A stretch of 64,000 bases of DNA, taken from assembly GCA_017936785.1 (NCBI GenBank), contig JAGBEV010000002.1, positions 1-64,000 of the forward strand. Reading direction: 5' to 3'. The stretch is from Lachnospiraceae bacterium (GTDB lineage Bacteria > Bacillota > Clostridia > Lachnospirales > Lachnospiraceae). Position 1 is the stretch's first letter. Every line of letters begins with the position of its first letter. Positions 27,781 to 38,391 of this stretch are shown piece by piece. The notes below the pieces were generated by a model. It saw nothing but the letters and a program-made list of their open reading frames with translations, was not told the DNA's origin and searched no databases. Position numbers and translations under genes: made by a program.

Positions 27781-27806
27781 CGTTTGAGTGTGGATAGGAG
27801 TATGAA

Positions 27807-28328
27807 ATGTTACTGAACCTGACAGACATCTTATCAAATGAAGGCAAAACAGAAGAAATACCTGTTACTTATGAGGCGGATTTTTTTAAATCGGCGCAGG
27901 GACAGTTCAAGGTGCTGGAAAACGGACCCATTGTACTGACCTTAAGCAATCAGGGAAAAGGAAAGATGAGCGTGACCGGAGAAGGCAGTCTGAAATTCCG
28001 GGCAAGGTGTGACCGCTGTCTTACCCGTGTGGATGTTACCGTTGAAATTTGTATTGATGAAACCATAGGAACAGAGCAGATTGAAAATCCTGCCGATGCT
28101 GATGAGTATCCTTATTTGGATGGATATCAACTGGATACCCGGGTTCTCATTGGCAATGAAATTTTGATAAACTGGCCTGGTAAAATCTTATGCAAAGAGG
28201 ATTGCAAAGGTATTTGCACGAAATGCGGTAAAGATTTGAACCAAGGGGAATGCGGATGCGATACTTTCGTTCCCGACCCCAGAATGGCAGTATTAAAAGA
28301 TATCTTTAACGCGAATAAGGAGGTGTAA
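27807..28328 (+). CDS. DUF177 (YceD-like) protein
   Basis: This 173-residue protein belongs to DUF177, which is almost always encoded upstream of rpmF. In bacteria and plants the family is linked to 23S rRNA accumulation and ribosome assembly. Visible metal-site candidates are CDRC at about residue 70 and a C-terminal CKEDCKGICTKCG...CGC cluster. It ends 2 bases before the rpmF start and shares its consensus promoter. Confidence 0.9.
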   Translation: MLLNLTDILSNEGKTEEIPVTYEADFFKSAQGQFKVLENGPIVLTLSNQGKGKMSVTGEGSLKFRARCDRCLTRVDVTVEICIDETIGTEQIENPADADEYPYLDGYQLDTRVLIGNEILINWPGKILCKEDCKGICTKCGKDLNQGECGCDTFVPDPRMAVLKDIFNANKEV

Positions 28329-28330
28329 CG

Positions 28331-28510
28331 ATGTCTATCTGTCCTAAAAACAAATCTTCTAAAGGTAGAAGAGATAAGAGAAGAGCAAACTGGAAGATGA
28401 GTGCTCCTACTTTAGTAAAGTGCAGTAAATGTGGTGCTTTAATGATGCCTCACAGAGTATGCAAATCTTGTGGCGCATACAATAAGAGAGAGATCATCAG
28501 CGTAGACTAA
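28331..28510 (+). CDS. rpmF: 50S ribosomal protein L32
   Basis: This is a 59-residue protein beginning MSICPKNKSSKGRRDKRRAN. It is the zinc-binding form of L32, with CSKC and CKSC pairs forming the zinc ribbon (residues of about 30-46). AAGGAGGTG precedes ATG 28331. It is the second gene of the DUF177-rpmF operon and is followed by a strong terminator, so plsX is transcribed separately. Confidence 0.97.
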   Translation: MSICPKNKSSKGRRDKRRANWKMSAPTLVKCSKCGALMMPHRVCKSCGAYNKREIISVD

Positions 28511-28527
28511 TAAATCATGTGAATTTA

Positions 28528-28557
28528 AAAAGCCATCGGCAAAAGCCGGTGGCTTTT
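28528..28557 (+). terminator. Rho-independent terminator after rpmF
   Basis: AAAGCCATCGGC pairs with GCCGGTGGCTTT around a four-base loop (one G-T pair) and runs into TTTT. Confidence 0.88.
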
Positions 28558-28653
28558 ATCATAACCAGAATTTTCATAAACCTGTAAAAATCCGTTCTCC
28601 CGCTAAAATGCCGGACTTTCCTAACAGTCGAGTGGTAAGTTTGGCTCTTTTCA

Positions 28654-28682
28654 TTGACTTTTTAAAGTTCACTTTTTATGAT
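28654..28682 (+). promoter_or_regulatory. Promoter for the broken XRE gene
   Basis: TTGACT (28654-28659) and TATGAT (28677-28682) have a 17-base spacer, 44 bases before the start at 28727. Confidence 0.6.
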
Positions 28683-28726
28683 GAGGACAATCTTGCAGGA
28701 TAATTTTATCATAGGAGAGTGGTTTG

Positions 28727-30015
28727 ATGGAAAATAAAGAGAATAAAAAATCTTTTGGTGCATTTATATGCCAGCGGCGGAAGGAATTAAATATGACCCA
28801 GAAGGAATTTGCCCAGAAACTGTTTGTGACGGATTCCGCAGGGCGGAAACCCTTGCAAAAAAGTATATGCGGCTGTTACGTAACTATCAGGTGTTTTGGT
28901 ATATTCTTTATGGCTTGATTGCACTGAGCTGCGGTATTGGAAATGTAGCAAAACAGCATACGCTTGACTGGTTCTGGATCGTCATAGGGGCAGAAGCAAT
29001 GGCAGCTTCCCTGACGCTGTTGCCGTCGCTGGTCTCTACCGGCAAAAAGTGGGTATGCAGTCTGGCAGGCTTTACCGTCTCATTGCTGTTTCTGTTGTTA
29101 GTATGCTGTGTGTATAGCGGCGGCACATGGTTTTTTACAGCGGCATCCAGTGTACTTTTGGGCATGGGAGTTGTCTTTTTAGGACCGGTACTGAATACAT
29201 TGACATTACCTGACAGCTTAAAAGATCAAAAATTTTCCTTATATCTGTGCATAGTTCTTATTCTGTTATATGTACAGCTTGAGGTGATCTGCATTCAGAC
29301 AGGCGGAAGATGGTACTGGATGGCTTTTGTCAGCATTTTATTTGCAGCATGGCTTCTTTTTGGAGCTTTGGTCATTAGAAAACTGCCGCTGGAAGCGGAA
29401 TGGAAGAACCGGAAAGCCCTGCTTTACTTTGGGGGCGTACTGTTATTATTGCTGCTGATTTATGGCGTATACTGCCTGCAATACGGCAGAGGCTGGTTTG
29501 TCAGTGCGGCTGTCTGGACTGTATTTGGCGTTTCTTTGGTCATACTGCCGTTTCTGTTATTTAAGAACCAGATTTCTTTAAAGCCTCATAGAGCCCTGGC
29601 TTATCTGGGATTTGAGACTGTTTGGCTGTTTTTGGGACTATTCTGGGAAGGCGCCACGGTGGCAGGTGTTCTTACTGCATTGCTTTCCGTTTTACTTCCG
29701 TGGGGATGGCTGGGAGCATTGCGCTATCTGCCCATCGGCAAGTGGTTCCGGACGGGAATCGCATTTTTCTGGACCGGCTTGTGGTGCTGGCTGTATCCAT
29801 GGATATTGGACCGGGTTTATGTATTATGTTATGGCTGGGATTCGGATAATCTGTCTTCCCTGATCATTCCGGTTGATTTTTCAAACTGGCAGGATTTTGC
29901 AACACGGGGAAACAATATATTTTTGCTGTTTTTGCTTGCCATGGGGCTGTTGGGGGCAGGTTGTATGGCTGTCGGCATTTGGAAGCGTCAGAAAGACGAA
30001 GAGAAAGAAAAGTGA
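28727..30015 (+). pseudogene. XRE-family regulator with membrane domain, internal deletion and frameshift
   Basis: The first frame (ATG 28727) encodes the start of an XRE helix-turn-helix: GAFICQRRKELNMTQKEFAQ then KLFVTDSA. Complete relatives continue with a recognition helix and the rest of the domain, about 40 residues. Here the sequence jumps at about 28836-28845 to RAETLAKKYMRLLRNY, which normally follows that domain, in the +2 frame. The rest (to 30015) stays open and encodes about ten membrane helices. A deletion not divisible by three therefore removed the recognition helix and broke the frame. Upstream promoter and ribosome-binding site (AGGAG) look intact, so the loss may be recent. 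The membrane part could still be made only from an internal start. Confidence 0.8.
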
Positions 30016-30163
30016 AAGATCATCTGCCCTGATTCATATTCTTTGGATAAAAACCATATCAGAAAAGAAGAGTTTCTTTGCAAAGCATAGGATTCGTATG
30101 TTAGAATAAATGAAACAAATAAGGCTTTTTAAGAAAAAAGCCCTGAATCGGCGGTAAAGCAAC

Positions 30164-31714
30164 ATGAATGATATGAAAAGTGATATGGACAAAAAATTAA
30201 AAGAGGGAAAAACAGATATCAGCAGAGCTGCCTATTATGGTTTAAGGATATTGCGAATTGTTGCGCTTGTCATATGCCTGCGCAATCTGACTTTTTGCTT
30301 TAAAGGTAAAAATCTCTTTCCATCCTATTCAAAGTATAATGTATTGATGTATCGAAAACAATTCTGGCTGTCTTTTGACTCTCATATGCTGCGATCAGTT
30401 ACAGTGGTACTGATCGCAGCAGTATGTTTCTATGTAATAGCTTCATGGTTTGTGAAGAAAAAACGGATTGTGGGAGCATATTTAGATATAGCGGCAGATA
30501 TTGCTGTTGTAGTTGTGCTGGTTGTCCATCTGTTGATGCTGCTGTATTGCAGCCGTTCTTACATAAAGCCTGAAACAGGTACGATCCTATATTTTGCCTG
30601 TATAGGGCTGATGCTGCTCATATTGTTGATCCACATACTTGTATATAAAAAGAACGCAGCAGGCTTTGACAGGACTATTTCCAAATATGGAAAGATCGTT
30701 TTGATTGCTATAAGCGGGGCAGTCATTGTAACAGCAGTATTTTTTGTTATTTGCGGGTTCAAAGACTATCTCTCTTTTAAGAAAAACTATGGGATATATG
30801 ATCAAATTGATCATGAAAGATATACTGAGCTGGAAGACAGAATGGGAAATCACCGTAATGATGCTGTAAATGTGGATGGGAACATCTATTATGCGGAGTG
30901 TTTTTTTAAAGGCAATGATGGGATCATGTGCATAGATGACAGGAAGGAAATACAGTTGTTCTATGAACTGGATAAAGAACAGGGGGAGATACGGGAGATC
31001 GCCTATGACCAGAGATGGATCTATGTCAATATCTATCAGTTTGAAGATGACTGCCGTATTATCAGGATCAATACAGATACCCAAAATGTAGAAACCTTAG
31101 TGGAAGCAGATTATATACCGTGTATGGAAGTTAAGGAACATTATTTGTATTATATGAGCCGGAACAATGAAGATCCCGATTATCGTTATTTATATGATAT
31201 ATATCGGATGCCTTTAACCTCTGTGGTGAGCATGGATGAACAGGAGTTATATATCGGATGCGTAGATGGCGGCTGGGCTTCTGAATGGCTTGATTTTTAT
31301 ATGATCTATATGTATGACTATTATGATTATGACCGTGTTTCAAGCCTGGAACTTCAACGGTATCAACAATATTATGAAGATTATACTTACGTGCTTGAGG
31401 AGGGAAATTACGGCGGACTGGAACAAGGATGGCGTATTGAACCAAAGGATCTGTGTATCAGTAAAGAAGAGATGCAGGTTAAACTTGAAAATGTAACGGA
31501 CTATAATATTTACCAGGGGGTTCTTTATTATGCAAAAGTAACCGATGATGGAGCGGTTATTTATTCCGCAGGGCTGGATGGAAGCGATGCCAAAGTCATA
31601 GCCGGCTATGATGATGTGCTGAAATGTTCACAGATGATCGTAGGGGAAAACTGCATTGTATGCGTTTTGATAGACCAGGATGCAGATCGCAGAGTTGAAA
31701 TTATCGATAGATGA
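30164..31714 (+). CDS. Membrane protein with C-terminal propeller-like domain
   Basis: This 516-residue protein has five membrane helices in the first 205 residues (for example SVTVVLIAAVCFYVIASWF and IAADIAVVVVLVVHLLMLLY). The remaining 310 residues are soluble and probably external. They contain repeated blade-like strands (VDGNIYYAECF, YDQRWIYVNIYQ, VKEHYLYYMS, YQGVLYYAKV, and IYSAGLDGSDAKVI), similar to the DUF5050-type beta-propellers of clostridial surface proteins. No catalytic motif is visible. It is preceded by an inverted repeat of GGCTTTTT/AAAAAGCC at 30123-30142. Confidence 0.65.
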   Translation: MNDMKSDMDKKLKEGKTDISRAAYYGLRILRIVALVICLRNLTFCFKGKNLFPSYSKYNVLMYRKQFWLSFDSHMLRSVTVVLIAAVCFYVIASWFVKKKRIVGAYLDIAADIAVVVVLVVHLLMLLYCSRSYIKPETGTILYFACIGLMLLILLIHILVYKKNAAGFDRTISKYGKIVLIAISGAVIVTAVFFVICGFKDYLSFKKNYGIYDQIDHERYTELEDRMGNHRNDAVNVDGNIYYAECFFKGNDGIMCIDDRKEIQLFYELDKEQGEIREIAYDQRWIYVNIYQFEDDCRIIRINTDTQNVETLVEADYIPCMEVKEHYLYYMSRNNEDPDYRYLYDIYRMPLTSVVSMDEQELYIGCVDGGWASEWLDFYMIYMYDYYDYDRVSSLELQRYQQYYEDYTYVLEEGNYGGLEQGWRIEPKDLCISKEEMQVKLENVTDYNIYQGVLYYAKVTDDGAVIYSAGLDGSDAKVIAGYDDVLKCSQMIVGENCIVCVLIDQDADRRVEIIDR

Positions 31715-31749
31715 AAAACCGGGTTTTGCTTACGGGAGAACGTCCCTAC

Positions 31750-31778
31750 TTGATTTTTCTTCCTTATTCTAGTATATT
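31750..31778 (+). promoter_or_regulatory. Promoter for plsX
   Basis: TTGATT (31750-31755) and TATATT (31773-31778) have a 17-base spacer. The -10 lies about 28 bases before the chosen plsX start. Confidence 0.6.
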
Positions 31779-31805
31779 TATAAAAGGTATGGAGGTATGA
31801 ATATC

Positions 31806-32819
31806 ATGGGAGAAATGGTAAAAGTTGCATTAGATGCAATGGGTGGAGACAATGCACCGGGAGAAATTGTAAAGGGTGCAGTTGAAGCAGTTAATGAAAG
31901 AGATAATGTAAAAGTGTTTTTACTGGGAAAAGAAGATCTGGTAAAAGCAGAACTGGCAAAATATACTTATGACCAGAGCAGGATCGAGGTCATACATACG
32001 GAAGAGGTCATTGAAATGGCAGAAGCGCCTGTAAATGCCATCCGTAAGAAAAAAGATTCCTCCATCGTAAAGGGAATGGCAATGACCAAAGACGGCAGGG
32101 CAGATGCTTTTGTTTCCGCAGGAAGTACGGGAGCGGTACTGGTAGGCGGAACCGTTTTGGTGGGAAGGATCAAAGGGGTGGAAAGAGCGCCTCTTGCGCC
32201 ATTGATTCCTACAGATAAGGGTGCGGCACTGTTGATCGATTGTGGTGCAAATGTAGATGCCAGGCCATCCCATTTATTACAGTTCGCAAAGATGGGTTCC
32301 ATTTATATGGAAAGTGTTATGGGTATCAAAAATCCCCGTGTTGCTTTAGTCAGCAACGGCACTGAGGAAGAAAAGGGCAATGGGCTGGTAAAGGAAACCC
32401 ATCCTCTGTTAAAGAGCTGTCCTGATATAAATTTTATCGGCAATATTGAAGCAAGAGACATTCCTATGGGAGCGGCGGATGTGGTTGTCTGTGAGGCCTT
32501 TACGGGAAATGCTATTTTGAAAACCTATGAAGGTGTAGGAGCGGTTCTGATCAATAAGATCAAGGGAAGCCTGATGACAAATCTTCGGACTAAGATCGGT
32601 GCTTTATTGATCAAACCGGCATTAAAGAAGACCTTAAAAGAGTTTGATGTGGACAGATACGGCGGAGCTCCCTTGCTGGGGTTAAACGGTCTGGTAGTAA
32701 AAACTCATGGAAATTCCAAAGCAGTTGTGATCAAAAACTGTATTTTCCAGTGTGCTGTTTTTAAAGAGCAGAGAATTAACGAAAAGATAAAAGAAAGAAT
32801 TGTTCCGGCAAGCGAATAG
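31806..32819 (+). CDS. plsX: Phosphate acyltransferase PlsX
   Basis: This 337-residue enzyme makes acyl-phosphate from acyl-ACP, the first step of phosphatidic acid synthesis in Gram-positive bacteria. Motifs include VALDAMGGDNAPGEIVKGA, FVSAGSTGAVL, LIDCGANVDARP and CEAFTGNA. GGAGG at 31791-31795 is only one base from ATG 31797, so ATG 31806 (ten bases away) is preferred; ATG 31815 is also possible. It begins the plsX-acpP-rnc-smc-ftsY gene order common in Firmicutes. Confidence 0.95.
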   Translation: MGEMVKVALDAMGGDNAPGEIVKGAVEAVNERDNVKVFLLGKEDLVKAELAKYTYDQSRIEVIHTEEVIEMAEAPVNAIRKKKDSSIVKGMAMTKDGRADAFVSAGSTGAVLVGGTVLVGRIKGVERAPLAPLIPTDKGAALLIDCGANVDARPSHLLQFAKMGSIYMESVMGIKNPRVALVSNGTEEEKGNGLVKETHPLLKSCPDINFIGNIEARDIPMGAADVVVCEAFTGNAILKTYEGVGAVLINKIKGSLMTNLRTKIGALLIKPALKKTLKEFDVDRYGGAPLLGLNGLVVKTHGNSKAVVIKNCIFQCAVFKEQRINEKIKERIVPASE

Positions 32820-32835
32820 GAAGGAAGTCATTCAG

Positions 32836-33081
32836 ATGGAATTTGAAATGTTACGGGATATTCTGGTAAAGATTCTGGGAGTTGCTCCTGATGAAATTAC
32901 ACCGGATACTACATTTGAAGGGGACTTGGGTGCTGACTCATTAGATATGTATCAAGTGGTGCTGCAAATGGAGGAAAATTTCGGGATCGAAGCGGTTCCG
33001 GAGGAAATCCAAAAAATCAGCCGGGTTTCGGAAGCTGTGGATTATATCATAGCCGCAAAGAAAAATCCCGTCGGAAACTGA
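32836..33081 (+). CDS. acpP: Acyl carrier protein
   Basis: This 81-residue acidic protein has the phosphopantetheine site GADSLDMYQ, where the Ser carries the prosthetic group. ATG 32836 gives the standard ACP length and lies after AGGAAGGAAG; an upstream in-frame start at 32800 would overlap plsX and add a non-family extension. It follows plsX by 16 bases and supplies that enzyme's acyl-ACP substrate. Confidence 0.95.
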   Translation: MEFEMLRDILVKILGVAPDEITPDTTFEGDLGADSLDMYQVVLQMEENFGIEAVPEEIQKISRVSEAVDYIIAAKKNPVGN

Positions 33082-33112
33082 TGAAAAAATCAAAATAGGA
33101 TAGATGTGAAAT

Positions 33113-33132
33113 AAGCCCGTCCGGGGCTTTTT
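33113..33132 (+). terminator. Weak hairpin between acpP and rnc
   Basis: AAGCCC (33113-33118) pairs with GGGCTT (33124-33129) around a five-base loop and is followed by TTTT. The short stem may act as a partial terminator that raises acpP over rnc expression. Confidence 0.5.
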
Positions 33133-33158
33133 CATTGTTTTGGCAATGGAGACAAAAA

Positions 33159-33851
33159 ATGGATTCTTTAGAAGAACTGGAACAGAAAATTGGATACTAT
33201 TTTCAGGATAAAAGCCTGCTTCGTCAGGCACTGACCCACAGCTCTTTTTCCAATGAGCAAAAGATCAACAAATGGAAAAATTATGAGCGCATTGAGTTTT
33301 TGGGCGATGCGGTGCTGGAGCTGGTAAGCAGCGACTATTTTTATCATGAGTACCCGGAAGAGACCGAAGGAAACCTGACCAAAATGCGTGCGGCGGCAGT
33401 TTGTGAGCAGGCGCTTGCCATTACTGCAAGGGAACTGAAGTTAGGAAACTACATGGTCTTTGGAAAAGGCGAAGAGCAAAACGGCGGCAGGGACAGGGAT
33501 TCCATTATTGCCGATGCAGTAGAAGCCGTGATCGGAGCCATTTATCTGGATGCAGGTATTGATGAGGCAAAGAAATTCATTTATGGTTTTGTTTTAAATG
33601 ATCTGGAAAATAAAAGACTTTTTTATGACGCAAAATCTGTTCTGCAGGAGCAGCTGCAGGAAGCAAAGGCAGGAGAACTGACCTATGAACTGGTCAGGGA
33701 AGAAGGACCGGAGCATGAAAAGATTTTCGTTATGGAAGCGCTGTTAAACGGTAAGGTGATCGGAACCGGACAGGGCAAAAGCAAAAAAGCGGCGCAGCAG
33801 CATGCGGCATATGATGCCCTTATGAAACATAAAAGGGCATGTGAGGGGTAA
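33159..33851 (+). CDS. rnc: Ribonuclease III
   Basis: This 230-residue double-strand RNA endonuclease processes rRNA precursors. The family signature is ERIEFLGDAVLELVSSDY, with the second metal-binding region in DAVEAVIGAIYLDAG. A C-terminal dsRNA-binding domain covers about residues 155-225 (GKSKKAAQQHAAYDAL). ATG 33159 is used because it follows GGAG; the TTG at 33135 lies within the hairpin T-tract. Confidence 0.96.
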   Translation: MDSLEELEQKIGYYFQDKSLLRQALTHSSFSNEQKINKWKNYERIEFLGDAVLELVSSDYFYHEYPEETEGNLTKMRAAAVCEQALAITARELKLGNYMVFGKGEEQNGGRDRDSIIADAVEAVIGAIYLDAGIDEAKKFIYGFVLNDLENKRLFYDAKSVLQEQLQEAKAGELTYELVREEGPEHEKIFVMEALLNGKVIGTGQGKSKKAAQQHAAYDALMKHKRACEG

Positions 33852-33854
33852 AGT

Positions 33855-36800
33855 ATGTATTTAAAAAGCATTGAAGTTCACGGATTTAAATCCTTTGCAA
33901 ATAAAATATTATTTCAGTTTCATCCGGGCATTACGGGAATCGTAGGTCCTAACGGAAGCGGTAAGAGCAACGTTGCTGATGCAGTACGCTGGGTATTAGG
34001 TGAGCAGCGTATCAAGCAGCTCCGTGGAGCAAGTATGCAGGACGTTATCTTTTCCGGTACGGAAAACCGCAAGCCTCTGGGTTATGCTTATGTGGCAATT
34101 ACACTGGATAACAGCGACCATTCCCTTGCTATCGATTTTGAAGAGGTTACGGTGGCAAGAAGAATCTACCGTTCCGGTGAAAGTGAGTATCTCATCAATG
34201 GCGCTCCCTGCAGGTTAAAAGATGTCAATGAATTGTTTTACGATACCGGTATCGGTAAGGAAGGTTATTCCATTATCGGTCAGGGTCAGATTGATAAGAT
34301 CTTAAGTGGTAAGCCCGAAGAACGCCGGGAATTGTTTGATGAGGCAGCAGGTATCGTTAAATTTAAAAGAAGAAAAGTGACTGCCCAGAAAAAGCTGGAG
34401 GATGAAAAGGCAAATATGCTCCGTATCAGCGATATTCTGGCAGAATTGGAAAAACAGATCGGACCTTTGGAGAAACAGTCCGAGAAGGCAAAGATTTATT
34501 TAAAACAGAAAGAGGAATTAAAAACTCTGGATGTGAATATGTTTTTATTGGAGAATGCACGTCTCAAGGACCAGTTTGAAGGGGTACAGGAGAAATTAAA
34601 AATTGCTTCTGATGATCTGGATCAGACAACAAAGAAGTATGAAAATATCAAGTCCGAATATGATAGGATCGAAGGAGAACTGGAAGAACTGGAGAGAAAC
34701 ATTGAGGAAGAAAGAACGGCACTTTCCGATACCAGCGTTATGCGCGGCAGGCTGGAAGGTCAGATCAATGTTTTAAAGGAACAGATCTTGTCCGCTACGG
34801 GCAATGAAGAGCATTTAAAGAACAGACAGGCTTCCTTAAATGAACAGATCGCAGGGAAGGATAAAGAAAAAGAGGAGATACTTGCAGATAAAAAGCAGTT
34901 TGATGACGCTCTTTCGGAAATGGAAACCAAAAAGGCGGAAGCAGTTTCCCTGTTGGAAGGCTTACAAAGCCGCATGGAGGAATTGAACGAACAGATCGAG
35001 GCGGGAAAAAACTCCATTATACAGGCGTTAAATGACAGAGCAGGTATCAAATCCCGCATCAGCAGCTATGACACCAGACTGGAACAGATTCAGATCCGTA
35101 AAGCGGAATTGAATTCCCGTCTGCTGCGTGCCAAATCCGATGAGGCAAAGCATGAAGAGACCATTTCCAAACTGCAGGGCGAGTTTGAAGCCATCAATGA
35201 GGAAATCAGACAGTTAAATGAGAAACAGACTTCTTTAGAAGAAAGAAATCATGAAATAACCGATGAGCTGTCCGCTAAGGATCAGAAACTTCGTGATACC
35301 CAGGTCCTTTATCATCAGTCAAAATCCAAGCTGGAGGCAATCAGCAACCTGACAGAGCGCTATGACGGTTACGGCAACAGTATCCGCAAGGTCATGGAAC
35401 AGAAGGAAGAAAATAAAGGTATCATCGGTGTTGTTGCGGATATTATCAAGGTAGAGGAAAAGTATGAGACTGCCATTGAAACAGCGTTGGGCGGCAATAT
35501 TCAGAACATTGTTACCGATGATGAAGAAACGGCAAAGAAGATGATTTCCTTTTTAAAGAAAAATAAGTTCGGACGTGCTACCTTTCTGCCCCTGACCAGT
35601 ATTACCAAGCCCCAGGAATTTAAGACTCCTGAAGTCTTAAAGGAAAAAGGCGTCATCGGTATGGCAAATGAACTGGTGAGTACCAAAAAGGAATACCGCA
35701 ATGTGGCAAAGGCGATGTTGGGACGTATTGTTGTAGTGGATAACGTGGACAATGCCGTTAAGATCGCCAGAAAGTTTGACTATGGTATCCGTATGGTCAC
35801 TGTGGAAGGCGAACTGCTGGTGCCGGGCGGCGCTATCAGCGGCGGTGCTTTCAAAAATTCCAGCAATCTCTTAGGCCGCCGGCGCGAGATGGACGAGCTG
35901 GAGGCAAAGGTAAAAGGATATCTGAAAGAAATTGATGATCTCCTTGATGATATTGAAAAGACTAAGAGTGAAAGAATGCAGGTAAGACGTAATCTGGAAG
36001 AAGTGAAAGCCACTCTTCAGGAACGTTTTATCGCACAAAATACTGCCCGTTTGAACGTTATTCAGGCGGAGGAAAAGAAAAATGAAACAGGAAAAGGATA
36101 TTCCCAGTTAAAAGAAGAACAGGAAGAAATCGAAGGACAGCTTCGTGAAATTGCCGAAGGCAAGGAAAATGCGGCAACAGAGCTTGCCAATTCCGAGCAG
36201 ATGGAAAAGAATGTTCAGGTACAGATCGGAGAATTCCAAAAGGAACTGGATGCTGTCAGAGTGGAGGAAAGCCAGCAGTCAGCTAAAAATGCTGAGATGG
36301 ATGTGGAAATGGAAAAAGTGATCCAAAAGCAATCCTTTGAGCAGCAGAATCTGGATCGTATTCTTATGGAACGGAGCAGATATGAAGAGGAACTGGCGGA
36401 GATCAATTCCGGCATGGAAAGAACTGTGGAAGATATCCGGCAGAAAAAGGCAGATATTGCAGAAATAGAGAAAACCATTGCGGCTTCCCATGACAGCCAG
36501 AATGAAAATGAAGAGAAGCTGGCGGCAAATACAAAGCGCAGGGAAGAACTGACGACAAAACAAAAGAGTTTCTTTACAGACAGGGAAACATTGTCAGAGC
36601 GCATGACTGCCCTGGATAAAGAAGTATACCGCTTAAATTCCCAGAAGGAACGTCTGGAGGAATCCATTGAATCCCAGATCAACTATATGTGGAATGAGTA
36701 TGAGATCACCCTTTCTGACGCAGCGGCGCTGCGCAATGAGGAAATGACCGATCTGACGGTTATGAAGCGGGATGCGGCTGCCATCAAGGATGCCATCAAA

Positions 36801-37412
36801 CGTCTGGGAGATGTTAATGTCAATGCCATTGAGGATTATAAGAGCGTTATGGAACGTTATACCTTCTTAAAAGGGCAGTATGACGACCTGATCGAAGCGG
36901 AAAAACAGCTTCTTGGCATTATTGAGGAACTGGATACTGCCATGAGAAAGCAGTTTGAAGAAAAGTTTGCTGAGATTACCAGAGAGTTTGATAAAGTATT
37001 CAAAGAAATGTTCGGCGGCGGAAAAGGAACCCTGGAGCTCATTGAAGATGAGGACATTCTGGAAGCGGGCATCCGTATTATTGCACAGCCTCCGGGAAAG
37101 AAGCTGCAGAATATGATGCAGTTATCCGGCGGAGAAAAGGCTTTAACAGCCATTGCCCTGTTGTTTGCCATCCAGAATCTGAAGCCTTCGCCTTTCTGCC
37201 TTCTGGACGAGATCGAGGCGGCACTGGACGAATCCAATGTAGGACGATTTGCAAATTATCTACATAAGCTGACTAAGCATACGCAGTTTATTGTCATTAC
37301 ACACAGACGTGGTACAATGGAAAAGGCAGACAGGCTTTATGGTATTACCATGCAGGAAAAAGGGGTGTCCACATTGGTAAGTGTGGATCTCATTGATAAG
37401 GATATCAAATAA
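33855..37412 (+). CDS. smc: Chromosome segregation protein SMC
   Basis: This 1,185-residue ATPase is the core of the bacterial condensin and organises the chromosome. The N-terminal head has Walker [10 protein letters not shown]. Two long coiled coils (about residues 170-500 and 670-1000) flank the hinge, which contains GGAISGGAF. The C-terminal head has the signature LSGGEKAL and Walker [16 protein letters not shown]. Length is typical. It begins 3 bases after the rnc stop, indicating an operon. Confidence 0.98.
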   Translation: MYLKSIEVHGFKSFANKILFQFHPGITGIVGPNGSGKSNVADAVRWVLGEQRIKQLRGASMQDVIFSGTENRKPLGYAYVAITLDNSDHSLAIDFEEVTVARRIYRSGESEYLINGAPCRLKDVNELFYDTGIGKEGYSIIGQGQIDKILSGKPEERRELFDEAAGIVKFKRRKVTAQKKLEDEKANMLRISDILAELEKQIGPLEKQSEKAKIYLKQKEELKTLDVNMFLLENARLKDQFEGVQEKLKIASDDLDQTTKKYENIKSEYDRIEGELEELERNIEEERTALSDTSVMRGRLEGQINVLKEQILSATGNEEHLKNRQASLNEQIAGKDKEKEEILADKKQFDDALSEMETKKAEAVSLLEGLQSRMEELNEQIEAGKNSIIQALNDRAGIKSRISSYDTRLEQIQIRKAELNSRLLRAKSDEAKHEETISKLQGEFEAINEEIRQLNEKQTSLEERNHEITDELSAKDQKLRDTQVLYHQSKSKLEAISNLTERYDGYGNSIRKVMEQKEENKGIIGVVADIIKVEEKYETAIETALGGNIQNIVTDDEETAKKMISFLKKNKFGRATFLPLTSITKPQEFKTPEVLKEKGVIGMANELVSTKKEYRNVAKAMLGRIVVVDNVDNAVKIARKFDYGIRMVTVEGELLVPGGAISGGAFKNSSNLLGRRREMDELEAKVKGYLKEIDDLLDDIEKTKSERMQVRRNLEEVKATLQERFIAQNTARLNVIQAEEKKNETGKGYSQLKEEQEEIEGQLREIAEGKENAATELANSEQMEKNVQVQIGEFQKELDAVRVEESQQSAKNAEMDVEMEKVIQKQSFEQQNLDRILMERSRYEEELAEINSGMERTVEDIRQKKADIAEIEKTIAASHDSQNENEEKLAANTKRREELTTKQKSFFTDRETLSERMTALDKEVYRLNSQKERLEESIESQINYMWNEYEITLSDAAALRNEEMTDLTVMKRDAAAIKDAIKRLGDVNVNAIEDYKSVMERYTFLKGQYDDLIEAEKQLLGIIEELDTAMRKQFEEKFAEITREFDKVFKEMFGGGKGTLELIEDEDILEAGIRIIAQPPGKKLQNMMQLSGGEKALTAIALLFAIQNLKPSPFCLLDEIEAALDESNVGRFANYLHKLTKHTQFIVITHRRGTMEKADRLYGITMQEKGVSTLVSVDLIDKDIK

Positions 37413-37432
37413 ATTATTTCCGGGAGGTGCCC

Positions 37433-38371
37433 ATGGAAGAAGAAAAATTAGGTTTTTTTGGCAGACTGAAAGCAGGACTGACAAAAACAAGAGACAATAT
37501 CGTTCATGGTATTGATAATGTATTTAATGGCTTTTCTAATATTGACGAGGATTTCTATGAAGAACTGGAAGAAATCCTGATTATGGGAGACATCGGTGTC
37601 AATGCCACCACAAAGATTATTGAGCGGTTAAAGGAACAGGTAAAAGAACAGCATATAAAAGAACCCTCAGAGTGCAAGCATCTTTTGATAGAAAGCATCA
37701 AAGAGCAGATGCGGGTAGAGACTACGGCTTATGATTTTGAAACAGAACAGTCTGTTGTACTGGTCATTGGGGTCAACGGAGTGGGAAAGACAACTTCCGT
37801 AGGAAAGCTTGCCGGAAAGCTGAAAGATCAGGGAAGAAAAGTATTGCTGGCGGCGGCAGATACCTTCCGTGCTGCGGCAATTGAACAGTTGGAAGAATGG
37901 TCCCACAGAGCCGGGGTGGATATTATTACCGGAAGTGAGGGCGCTGATCCTGCAAGCGTTATTTTCGATGCGGTAAGCGCTGCAAAGGCAAGACATGCGG
38001 ACGTGCTTTTGTGCGATACGGCAGGAAGGCTTCACAATAAGAAAAACCTTATGGAAGAGTTAAAGAAGATCAACCGTATCATAGACAGAGAGTTTCCGGA
38101 CGTCCATCGGGAAAATCTGGTGGTCCTGGACGGAACCACAGGTCAGAATGCCTTAAATCAGGCAAGGGAATTTGCCCAGGTAGCTGATCTGACCGGAATC
38201 ATCCTGACCAAGCTGGATGGAACTGCAAAAGGCGGAATTGCCGTGGCGATCCAGTCCGAATTGCAGATACCCGTAAAATATATCGGTGTGGGAGAAAGTA
38301 TTGAAGATTTACAGAAATTTGATGCAGATCAGTTTGTAAATGCGTTGTTTGATGTGGCTCCACAAGCATAG
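37433..38371 (+). CDS. ftsY: Signal recognition particle receptor FtsY
   Basis: This 312-residue GTPase receives ribosome-SRP complexes at the membrane. GTP motifs are GVNGVGKTTSVGKLAGKL, DTFRAAAIEQL, DTAGRLHNKKNLM, and TKLDGTAKGG. The acidic N-terminal A domain is short, as in other Firmicutes. ATG 37433 is chosen; the in-frame GTG at 37427 overlaps the GGGAGG ribosome-binding site. Confidence 0.97.
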   Translation: MEEEKLGFFGRLKAGLTKTRDNIVHGIDNVFNGFSNIDEDFYEELEEILIMGDIGVNATTKIIERLKEQVKEQHIKEPSECKHLLIESIKEQMRVETTAYDFETEQSVVLVIGVNGVGKTTSVGKLAGKLKDQGRKVLLAAADTFRAAAIEQLEEWSHRAGVDIITGSEGADPASVIFDAVSAAKARHADVLLCDTAGRLHNKKNLMEELKKINRIIDREFPDVHRENLVVLDGTTGQNALNQAREFAQVADLTGIILTKLDGTAKGGIAVAIQSELQIPVKYIGVGESIEDLQKFDADQFVNALFDVAPQA

Positions 38372-38391
38372 GGAGCAGGAAGAAGGATAAA

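Noticed and set aside
36215-37237. Long antisense frames over smc
   Set aside because: They are Ser-rich shadows of coiled-coil codons and lack start signals.
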